Source of the DNA: Thiomicrospira sp. UBA5634
Lineage (GTDB): Bacteria > Pseudomonadota > Gammaproteobacteria > Thiomicrospirales > Thiomicrospiraceae
Direction of reading: 5' to 3'
Assembly (NCBI GenBank): GCA_002421475.1
Contig: DIJW01000059.1
Coordinates: 1 to 9,907, forward strand
Length of the DNA: 9,907 nt
Shown in pieces: positions 1-5,255 of the stretch. Each line of letters begins with the position of its first letter. The stretch's first letter is position 1. The notes below the pieces were generated by a model. That model was not told the origin of the DNA, searched no databases, and was given only the letters and a program-made list of their open reading frames with translations. Both the position numbers and the translations under genes were made by a program.

Positions 1-39
1 TGAAGCAAAACGCGCGGGGATAATTACATTGAATGACAT
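1..39 (-). CDS. kdsB: 3-deoxy-manno-octulosonate cytidylyltransferase (CMP-KDO synthetase), N-terminal fragment
   Basis: The reverse complement from position 39 reads MSFNVIIPARFAS and runs off the window edge, so only 13 codons are visible. KdsB proteins begin with a strand followed by the nucleotide-binding IPARxxS motif, and this fragment matches it. The enzyme activates KDO with CTP in the cytoplasm for attachment to lipid A. A good Shine-Dalgarno sequence, GAGAAAGG (minus strand, 47-54), lies 7 nt before the ATG. The gene follows the Trm112-family gene by 41 bp on the same strand, as the last visible member of an lpxK-Trm112-kdsB block; this neighbourhood is common in gammaproteobacteria and strengthens a call made from few residues. 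The rest of the gene lies outside the window. Confidence 0.85.
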   Translation of the reverse strand, partial: MSFNVIIPARFAS

Positions 40-46
40 AGTCAGA

Positions 47-54
47 CCTTTCTC
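47..54 (-). promoter_or_regulatory. Ribosome binding site of kdsB
   Basis: Read on the minus strand this is GAGAAAGG, with seven nucleotides before the ATG at 39-37. It is one of the clearest ribosome binding sites in the window and fixes the kdsB start. It suggests kdsB initiates independently rather than by coupling to the preceding small gene, whose stop is 41 bp upstream. Confidence 0.7.
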
Positions 55-80
55 AATCAGGCTTCAAATAAGGACGCGAG

Positions 81-287
81 TTAAGACTTCAACTTGCGAT
101 AATGTTCGGCTTCTTCTGCCGTAATTTGGCGTGCTTCTTCTTCCAGCATAATCGGAATGCCATCACGAATCGGGAACGCTAAATTTGCAGCGGTAGAAAT
201 TAATTCATCGGTTTTTTTATCGTAAACCAATTTAGTTTTGCTGATCGGGCAAACCAAAATGTCTAACAAATTTGGATTAATACTCAT
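81..287 (-). CDS. Trm112 family protein (YcaR-like), 68 aa
   Basis: This small protein shows the family signature: LLDILVCP near the N-terminus (residues 7-14) and [12 protein letters not shown] at 37-48, followed by EEEAR. Its length matches E. coli YcaR at about 60 residues. Eukaryotic and archaeal Trm112 is a zinc-containing activator of methyltransferases; the role of the bacterial lpxK-kdsB-linked form is not settled. Of the cysteines that bind zinc in canonical members only C13 remains: the partner position after CP is serine (CPIS), and the second site reads LIS where LIC is common. This copy therefore probably does not hold a structural zinc. The start ATG overlaps the lpxK stop as ATGA (4 bp), so translation is probably coupled to lpxK. 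An AAGGA about 11 nt upstream may assist. Confidence 0.85.
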   Translation of the reverse strand: MSINPNLLDILVCPISKTKLVYDKKTDELISTAANLAFPIRDGIPIMLEEEARQITAEEAEHYRKLKS

Positions 288-1309
288 GGAGTTGAGGTTC
301 CTTGTAATTTAGGATGCTGCAAAATACGCATGAGCAATGCCTGCTCAAATTCAGCCGAACACTGCGGCTGAACTGCCAACACCCACCAATTAGGGCGTGC
401 AAAGGCCTGACATTTTACCGCATCTTTGGTTGTCATCAATAACGGTTTTTCAGCATCCAGATCATTAAAATCAGATGGCTTAAAGGCATGATGATCGGCG
501 AATGCCAAGGGTTTAACCTCAACACCCAATTCTGCCAAGGTGTCGTAAAAACGCTGTGGGTTACCGATTCCGGCGACCGCGTAAACTTGTTGCCCGCTAA
601 AGGCGGTTAAATCACGCGTTTGTTGCGGATCTTGTAAAGCATATAACGACTGAGGGCGTAATTGCATATTACCGACCAAAACCTCGTTATTCGCGACGAA
701 ATCGCTCGGTGTAAGCCCATTAAATACAATCGCATCGACCTCTTGCAGTCGCTCAACCGGCTCTCTCAATGGTCCCGCCGGCAAACATAAACCATTTCCC
801 AAACCATGCCATCCACGACGGCTGTCCAGCAAGACAATTTCAATATCTCGAGCTAACGCATAATGTTGCAAACCGTCATCACTGATCACCACATCAAGCT
901 CAAACTGCTCATTTAACCTAGCTAAGGCTTCAGCACGTTTCGGTGACACAACAATCGGACAACTTAATGCCTTGGCCAATAAAACCGGTTCATCACCAAC
1001 CTGCGCAGGATCAGATAATGCTGTCACCACCTGTGGCCAATGTGACGATTTGCCGCCATAACCACGACTGATAATGCCGACCTTTAATCCTTGACGAACC
1101 AACAAATTAACCAAGTACTGAATAAACGGCGTTTTACCTGAACCGCCAACCACAATATTACCAACTACAATCACCAGGCCTGGTGATGTCGGTTTAGCAG
1201 CGCGAAAAGCAATTAATCGACGACGTGCTAACACACACACCAGCCAAGCCAGTGGTGACAATAACCAACTGCGCCAATCCGGTTTTAACCAGAATTTTGG
1301 CCAACTCAT
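284..1309 (-). CDS. lpxK: Tetraacyldisaccharide 4'-kinase (lipid A 4'-kinase)
   Basis: LpxK phosphorylates the 4' position of tetraacyldisaccharide 1-phosphate to give lipid IVA, at the inner membrane facing the cytoplasm. The 341-residue length is typical. A hydrophobic, basic N-terminus (about residues 10-35) fits the membrane-anchoring helix. The P-loop GGSGKTP is at 55-61, SRGYGG at 81-86, VGDEP with the probable catalytic Asp at 104-108 (Asp106), the Walker B-like SDDG at 143-146, and [14 protein letters not shown] at 171-184. A later ADHHAF segment carries the His that pairs with the catalytic Asp in the family. The gene overlaps the following Trm112-family gene by 4 bp and leads the block toward kdsB. 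The usual partner msbA is not upstream; a divergent HD-GYP gene is there instead. An 18-bp copy of the iterated palindrome lies within the codons for SPGLVI just before the P-loop. Confidence 0.97.
   Translation of the reverse strand: MSWPKFWLKPDWRSWLLSPLAWLVCVLARRRLIAFRAAKPTSPGLVIVVGNIVVGGSGKTPFIQYLVNLLVRQGLKVGIISRGYGGKSSHWPQVVTALSDPAQVGDEPVLLAKALSCPIVVSPKRAEALARLNEQFELDVVISDDGLQHYALARDIEIVLLDSRRGWHGLGNGLCLPAGPLREPVERLQEVDAIVFNGLTPSDFVANNEVLVGNMQLRPQSLYALQDPQQTRDLTAFSGQQVYAVAGIGNPQRFYDTLAELGVEVKPLAFADHHAFKPSDFNDLDAEKPLLMTTKDAVKCQAFARPNWWVLAVQPQCSAEFEQALLMRILQHPKLQGTSTP
1170..1187. repeat. Iterated palindrome ACCAGGCCTGGT, copy 1 (18-bp extended arms), in lpxK
   Basis: The perfect 18-bp palindrome ATCACCAGGCCTGGTGAT is centred between 1178 and 1179. 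It contains the exact 12-bp word shared by six places in the window. On the minus strand it encodes Ser-Pro-Gly-Leu-Val-Ile at the entry to the LpxK nucleotide-binding fold, so it is read in a different frame from the Gln-Ala-Trp copies. Confidence 0.9.
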
Positions 1310-1578
1310 GACAATAAACTCATTAAGCTACAATAACCGCGTGTCATTACCCTACTCACACTCAACTTTTCAAATCAATTTAGGCCGCTAGTTTAGCATG
1401 TTTATGCTGTATTCATTTCGAACAACCCCGGATGGATTTCGGCTAACGCTACCGCTGTGATTAACGCCGATTGTCTATCTGAGACTTGAATAACCCAACA
1501 AACTTTGCGAATATAACCTACCGATTTTCGGCTTAAAAACGCTAAACTCACGCTATTCACCTTAGAGCGGATCACATT
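1310..1578. other. Divergent intergenic region between lpxK and the HD-GYP gene
   Basis: This 269-bp gap has no open reading frame I would support. It should hold promoters for lpxK (leftward) and the HD-GYP gene (rightward). A TATAAC hexamer at 1512-1517 is the best -10 candidate for the rightward gene, but the nearest -35-like TTGAAT (1486-1491) is 20 bp away, longer than usual. A small inverted repeat, AGCAT-GTTT-ATGCT, lies at 1395-1408. I found no convincing sigma-28, sigma-54, operator or riboswitch pattern. The HD-GYP ribosome site is weak (AGAG at 1564-1567, 11 nt before the ATG). Confidence 0.5.
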
Positions 1579-2274
1579 ATGACAACCACGCCTTTAAAAC
1601 CTTTAACCGAAACACCACGCCACGCCGCCGGTGAAACGAAGACTGAATCACAGATGGAATTAAATGCCGAAGTAAATAATGCCTATTTGCACGTGATAAC
1701 GCGCTTAACTTCTGCGGCAGATCAACGTGATCATCAAACCGCTAATCACGTTAAACGAGTCAGTGCGTTTTCAGAAATTTTGGCTAAAAAAGCCGGCTTG
1801 CCGGATGAACAAGCACGCCTTATCGGACTCGCGACACCGATGTATGATGTCGGTAAAATCGGCATTGCCGATGAAATTCTGCTCAAACCGGGCAAACTCA
1901 GTGCCGAAGAATTTGAAACCATGAAAAAACATGTGCAGATTGGCGGCGACATCCTCGCCGGTAGCGGTTCTAAACTGCTTGAGTTAGCGCGTGAAATTGC
2001 TTTAACCCATCACGAAAAATATGATGGCACAGGTTATCCGAAAGGGTTAAAAGGCGATGAAATTCCACTTGCGGGTCGCATTGTGGCCATTACCGATGTA
2101 TTTGACGCCCTCACCTCTAACCGACCTTACAAAACGGCTTGGGCAATCGACCAAGCACTCAATTTACTTACCGCCGAAAAAGGCCAGCATTTTGACCCAA
2201 ATCTGGTTGAGTTATTTTTACAAGCCATGCCGGAAATGATTGAAGTTATTCAGCGTTATCAAGATAAGTTTTAA
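1579..2274 (+). CDS. Single-domain HD-GYP protein with altered metal ligands (possible degenerate c-di-GMP phosphodiesterase)
   Basis: HD-GYP domains hydrolyse cyclic di-GMP with a two- or three-metal centre. This 231-residue protein has a polar N-terminus (1-30) and then the domain: HVKRV (57-61), YDVGKIGI (89-96), LLKPGKL (101-107), KKH (116-118), HHEKYDGTGYP (144-154) and the ITDVFDALTS helix (171-180). The GYP motif, HH pair, H118 and D173 are intact. The defining HD dyad instead reads Y89-D90 (codon TAT at 1843-1845), and the Glu that usually sits four residues before the first metal His is Gln53. Both changes affect metal-binding positions, so activity may be weakened or replaced by a binding role. 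No receiver, PAS or membrane domain is present, so the input must come from elsewhere. Its 3' end overlaps comEC by 29 bp on the opposite strand. Confidence 0.9.
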   Translation: MTTTPLKPLTETPRHAAGETKTESQMELNAEVNNAYLHVITRLTSAADQRDHQTANHVKRVSAFSEILAKKAGLPDEQARLIGLATPMYDVGKIGIADEILLKPGKLSAEEFETMKKHVQIGGDILAGSGSKLLELAREIALTHHEKYDGTGYPKGLKGDEIPLAGRIVAITDVFDALTSNRPYKTAWAIDQALNLLTAEKGQHFDPNLVELFLQAMPEMIEVIQRYQDKF

Positions 2275-4624
2275 CCGAGTCTTGTTTAACCGAACATTGA
2301 TGATGAAACCAACGCCGTTGTTGCTGTCGTGCCAACGCCATTTGTTGCCAATCCAAGGCGGTCATTTTAATTTGAATCGCACCGTCACACGCCGTATTTA
2401 ACCAACGTGCGCCCTGCTGTTCAACCCGTTCAATTACCTGCGACTGCGGAAAACCAAACCGATTTTCATATCCCGCACTAAACAACACCAATTCAGCCTG
2501 TAAAGTTTGCAACCAGGCTTGGTGGGTAGAATGTTTACTGCCATGATGTCCCGCGATCACTAACTGCGCTCGCAAACGCTCTGGCGGATAATGCTGAATC
2601 AACTGTTTTTCATGTCGGGCACTTAAATCCCCGCTAATCATTAACGCCTGTTCACCAATGCTCACTCTTAACACGCAAGAATGATCATTGTGATCATTCA
2701 CCTTAAATAAACCCGGCGCTAACACTTCAAACTTAACCCCATCCCACCACCAGGCCTGGTTGGCCTCACATGCAATAAACTTTGCCAAGTTAAGCCGCTG
2801 CGGTTGACCGGTTAACGCCTGTTTAATTGACCAATCATTCATTAAACTAACCGCACCGCCGGCATGATCTTGATCCGCATGACTGATCATTAACATATCA
2901 ATGTGTTTAATCCCGCGCGAACGCAGATAAGGTGTTATCGCAATCTGCGCCGCATCAAACTTTGCACCCCACTTTGGCCCTGCGTCATACACCAATACGT
3001 GTTGAGCGGTTTCCAACACCAGTGCCTGACCTTGCCCGACATCCAATACACTCAACCACAACTCACTTGGGGCAGGACGTTGCGGCGTGTTCGGCCAAAA
3101 CAAGATCAAAACTAATAGCGTCAATGCCGCCAAACGTAATGCCAAACCTTTTAACAGCACTGCACTAAACAGCGCGATATAAAGCAACACCACTTGCCAA
3201 AATGCTAACGGATACAAACTCCAATAGGCTTGCGGCCAACTTGCCACCCAAACCAAAAACGTCCACAAACCCAACCATAAACCATCCATCATTGGCATAA
3301 TCCATGCCGCTAATGACGGTGAAAACAAATGCAAAATCGCGGTAAACAGCAATAAGGGCAAACCAATAAAACTGACAAACGGCACCGCGATTAAATTAGC
3401 AACTACGCTATACAGCGGGATTTGTTGATAAAACCACCACAAAGCCGGAATTAAACCAATCGACAACACTAATTGAATCGCCAACATTTGCTGCCAAGCG
3501 GATAGGCGTTGCGCCCAAGGCTGACTTAACCATAAAAAAATTAACCCGACCGCCAAAAACGACAACCAAAAACCCTGCGCCAAAACACTCGCCGGTTGCC
3601 AAGCAACCACCACAAAGGCGGCCAACATTAATACCGGCCAAGGCTGAAACTTGCGCCGCAACAATAAAAACACCACCCCCACCAACACCATTAACCACGC
3701 ACGTTGCGTCGGAATCGAAAATCCGGCCAACATCGCATAACCGCTGGCAAACACTAAAGCTCCGGCTGCCCCAAACCATTGCATCGGCCAGGTTTCAAAC
3801 CGTTTAACCGGTAATAACCAAACCACACGCCCGAATGCAAAACCGATCAATGCCACCAATACCAGATGTAACCCGGATATCGCCATCAAATGAATCGTAC
3901 CAGTTTTACGTAACACCTCCCAGTGTTCAGGCGTTATCTCCTGTTTATCGGCATACAATAACGCTTTATACAAACCGACGAATTCTGAATCCTGCCACAA
4001 AGCTTGCCAACGTTTTGCCAGTGATTCACGCAACATCGACAAACTGAATCGCTGCTCCAATCGTTGCGCCTGCTCAAGCTGCACAATATAACCCTGTGCT
4101 TTTAACCCTTGCTGATGTGTCCAAGCCTCATAATCAAAGCCACCCGGATTTATCGAGCCATGAAGTGGTTTTAAACGCACCGCCATGCGCCACACATCAC
4201 CTGCTTCCGGCTGCCAATCACAACGGTAACAACTTAAACGAATTCGAGGTTGCGGCCACCAGGCCTGGTAAGTTTGTTGATCAGCCGAATAAACACGCTG
4301 TAACTTGACTTCGAAACGTTGCATTGCAATCACATCCGATGTCGCCGTACGATTTTCTACCAACCCTACAATCTCAGCTTCAATCCAAATAGGCTGAGCA
4401 AAAATTTTTTCCGGCAACGGCGGATTAAAAAACACCGCCAAACTGAGGACAATCCAGCCTATAATAACCCCCGCAGAAAAATGGCCAATTCGATTTAATT
4501 GTGCATAATGCGCAACGAACCAGCCATGCAATACCGGGATAAGCCATAATGAACTCGGCCACTCACTAAGTTGGTATAACCCAACTATTGAGCCGACAAA
4601 CCCTAGTGAAAACCAGATAAACAT
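2246..4624 (-). CDS. comEC: DNA internalization/competence protein ComEC/Rec2
   Basis: ComEC forms the inner-membrane channel through which single-stranded DNA enters during natural transformation. The 792-residue length and three-part layout fit the full family. N-terminal membrane segments span about 1-66. An OB-like/DUF4131 region at 78-190 holds NPGGFDYEAW (159-168) and a C132/C135 pair that could form a disulfide. The polytopic Competence domain runs from about 217 to 510 with LLYADK and ISGLH (249-253). A metallo-beta-lactamase-like domain follows from about 523, with DVGQG (528-532), DAG (547-549), SHADQDHAGG (581-590), SGD (664-666) and HHGSKHST (693-700). The metal-site residues look intact, so nuclease activity is plausible. 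The start was chosen because MFIWFSLGFV begins the first membrane helix; it overlaps the divergent DUF2062 start. AGGA 11 nt upstream is a weak ribosome site. The gene carries two exact copies and one near copy of the iterated palindrome. Confidence 0.96.
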   Translation of the reverse strand: MFIWFSLGFVGSIVGLYQLSEWPSSLWLIPVLHGWFVAHYAQLNRIGHFSAGVIIGWIVLSLAVFFNPPLPEKIFAQPIWIEAEIVGLVENRTATSDVIAMQRFEVKLQRVYSADQQTYQAWWPQPRIRLSCYRCDWQPEAGDVWRMAVRLKPLHGSINPGGFDYEAWTHQQGLKAQGYIVQLEQAQRLEQRFSLSMLRESLAKRWQALWQDSEFVGLYKALLYADKQEITPEHWEVLRKTGTIHLMAISGLHLVLVALIGFAFGRVVWLLPVKRFETWPMQWFGAAGALVFASGYAMLAGFSIPTQRAWLMVLVGVVFLLLRRKFQPWPVLMLAAFVVVAWQPASVLAQGFWLSFLAVGLIFLWLSQPWAQRLSAWQQMLAIQLVLSIGLIPALWWFYQQIPLYSVVANLIAVPFVSFIGLPLLLFTAILHLFSPSLAAWIMPMMDGLWLGLWTFLVWVASWPQAYWSLYPLAFWQVVLLYIALFSAVLLKGLALRLAALTLLVLILFWPNTPQRPAPSELWLSVLDVGQGQALVLETAQHVLVYDAGPKWGAKFDAAQIAITPYLRSRGIKHIDMLMISHADQDHAGGAVSLMNDWSIKQALTGQPQRLNLAKFIACEANQAWWWDGVKFEVLAPGLFKVNDHNDHSCVLRVSIGEQALMISGDLSARHEKQLIQHYPPERLRAQLVIAGHHGSKHSTHQAWLQTLQAELVLFSAGYENRFGFPQSQVIERVEQQGARWLNTACDGAIQIKMTALDWQQMALARQQQRRWFHHQCSVKQDSVKTYLDNAE
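2512..2523. repeat. Degenerate copy of the iterated palindrome (11/12), in comEC
   Basis: The sequence is ACCAGGCTTGGT, one mismatch from the consensus. On the coding strand it gives CAC CAA GCC TGG TTG (His-Gln-Ala-Trp-Leu, ComEC residues 701-705). It is the only Gln-Ala-Trp site I found in the window written with CAA instead of CAG. It could be a decayed or incipient copy, or chance from the shared amino-acid triplet. Confidence 0.55.
2749..2760. repeat. Iterated palindrome ACCAGGCCTGGT, copy 2, in comEC
   Basis: This is an exact 12-bp copy centred between 2754 and 2755, and the palindromy does not extend further. On the minus strand it is read AAC CAG GCC TGG TGG, giving Asn-Gln-Ala-Trp-Trp at ComEC residues 622-626 in the metallo-beta-lactamase-like domain. 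Confidence 0.9.
4258..4269. repeat. Iterated palindrome ACCAGGCCTGGT, copy 3, in comEC
   Basis: This is an exact 12-bp copy centred between 4263 and 4264. On the minus strand it is read TAC CAG GCC TGG TGG, giving Tyr-Gln-Ala-Trp-Trp at ComEC residues 119-123 in the OB-like N-terminal domain. It uses the same reading frame as copy 2 although the two sites are unrelated parts of the protein. Confidence 0.9.
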
Positions 4625-5219
4625 GCCAAGAAAATTCCTAAGACGTTACATTCCAGATCCACACAAATTCTCCAAAATAAAAGGCGTGAGTTATATTGCA
4701 CATTGGTTGCAAGACCCGAACCTATGGCATTTGAATCGCGAATCCGTTGCCAAAGCTTTTTTTATCGGTTTGTTTTGGATGGCGATTCCAATCCCTTGGC
4801 AAATGTTGGTTGCTGCATTATCCGCTATCCTACTTAGGGCTAATTTAGCATTAAGCGCTATGCTTGTGTGGATAAGTAATCCATTAACAATGGGACCAAT
4901 CTTTTATTTTAACTATCGAATTGGCAGTATCTTACTCGGCGAACGTGCCCGTGAAAGTCTGAACTTTGAACTCAGTTGGGATTGGATAGGCCACACATTT
5001 GTCAATATCTGGCAGCCCTTGATGCTGGGCAGTTTTGTGGTAGGAATTGCATTGGGCAGTATCGCTTATGTGGCGATCCACGTAGTGTGGCGGCTTCACG
5101 TATACAAAAGTTGGCAACAACGCCTGCATTTACGTAAAAATAAAGAAGTGTTTAAAAAACCGCGTTTTAAAAAGTCGTTAGAGAACACGGATAAACCAGA
5201 ACCGCAAGATCAAATCTAA
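4623..5219 (+). CDS. DUF2062 domain-containing inner-membrane protein, 198 aa
   Basis: The N-terminus, MPRKFLRRYIPDP followed by LQDPNLWHLNRESVAKAF (residues 29-46), is characteristic of proteobacterial DUF2062 proteins. The IPIPWQM (55-61) and NPLTMGPIF (86-94) motifs fall within membrane segments. Hydrophobic stretches lie at about 44-72, 78-97 and 130-156. The C-terminal tail (160-198) is strongly basic and probably cytoplasmic. The biochemical role of the family is unknown, so none is assigned. The start is well supported by family resemblance, yet the ATG (4623-4625) overlaps the comEC ATG by two bases on the opposite strand, so any promoter must lie inside comEC. No clear ribosome binding site precedes it; the sequence just upstream is A-rich. 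The 22-bp palindrome starts 8 bp after its stop. Confidence 0.9.
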   Translation: MPRKFLRRYIPDPHKFSKIKGVSYIAHWLQDPNLWHLNRESVAKAFFIGLFWMAIPIPWQMLVAALSAILLRANLALSAMLVWISNPLTMGPIFYFNYRIGSILLGERARESLNFELSWDWIGHTFVNIWQPLMLGSFVVGIALGSIAYVAIHVVWRLHVYKSWQQRLHLRKNKEVFKKPRFKKSLENTDKPEPQDQI

Positions 5220-5226
5220 CGAAACT

Positions 5227-5248
5227 GAGCCACCAGGCCTGGTGGCTC
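5227..5248. repeat. Iterated palindrome, copy 4: 22-bp perfect palindrome in the convergent gap
   Basis: The left half is GAGCCACCAGG and the right half is its exact reverse complement, centred between 5237 and 5238. It contains the 12-bp word and is the only intergenic copy. It occupies most of the 36-bp gap between two convergent stop codons. As RNA it could fold into a 9-bp stem with a GGCC loop on either strand, so it may act as a bidirectional terminator. The downstream tails are not good U-tracts: TATAGAATT rightward and AGTTTCGTTAG leftward. Termination is therefore only a suggestion. Confidence 0.9.
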
Positions 5249-5255
5249 TATAGAA

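Noticed and set aside
401..410. AAAGGCCTGA in lpxK as another copy of the iterated palindrome
   Set aside because: Only the inner AGGCCTG core matches and both outer arms fail, so it is well below the exact or one-mismatch copies.
1447..1473. GCCGATTG resembling a sigma-28 -10 element upstream of the HD-GYP gene
   Set aside because: No TAAAGTTT-like element occurs at the required distance upstream; the sequence there is ACGCTACC.
1521..1531. Small hairpin CCGA-TTT-TCGG in the lpxK/HD-GYP gap
   Set aside because: The stem is only 4 bp, with no U-tract or partner site, so it is too weak to support as a terminator or operator.
2679..2699. A 9-bp inverted repeat with a 3-bp spacer (GAATGATCA...TGATCATTC) inside comEC
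   Set aside because: It coincides with a repeated Asn-Asp-His pair (residues 643-648) in the metallo-beta-lactamase-like domain, close to a conserved family segment, and occurs once. It is best explained by the peptide repeat.
3408..3779. A 123-codon open frame on the minus strand inside comEC in another frame
   Set aside because: It overlaps the conserved ComEC membrane domain in the wrong frame, and its Val/Gly-rich composition is that of a frame-shifted membrane gene.
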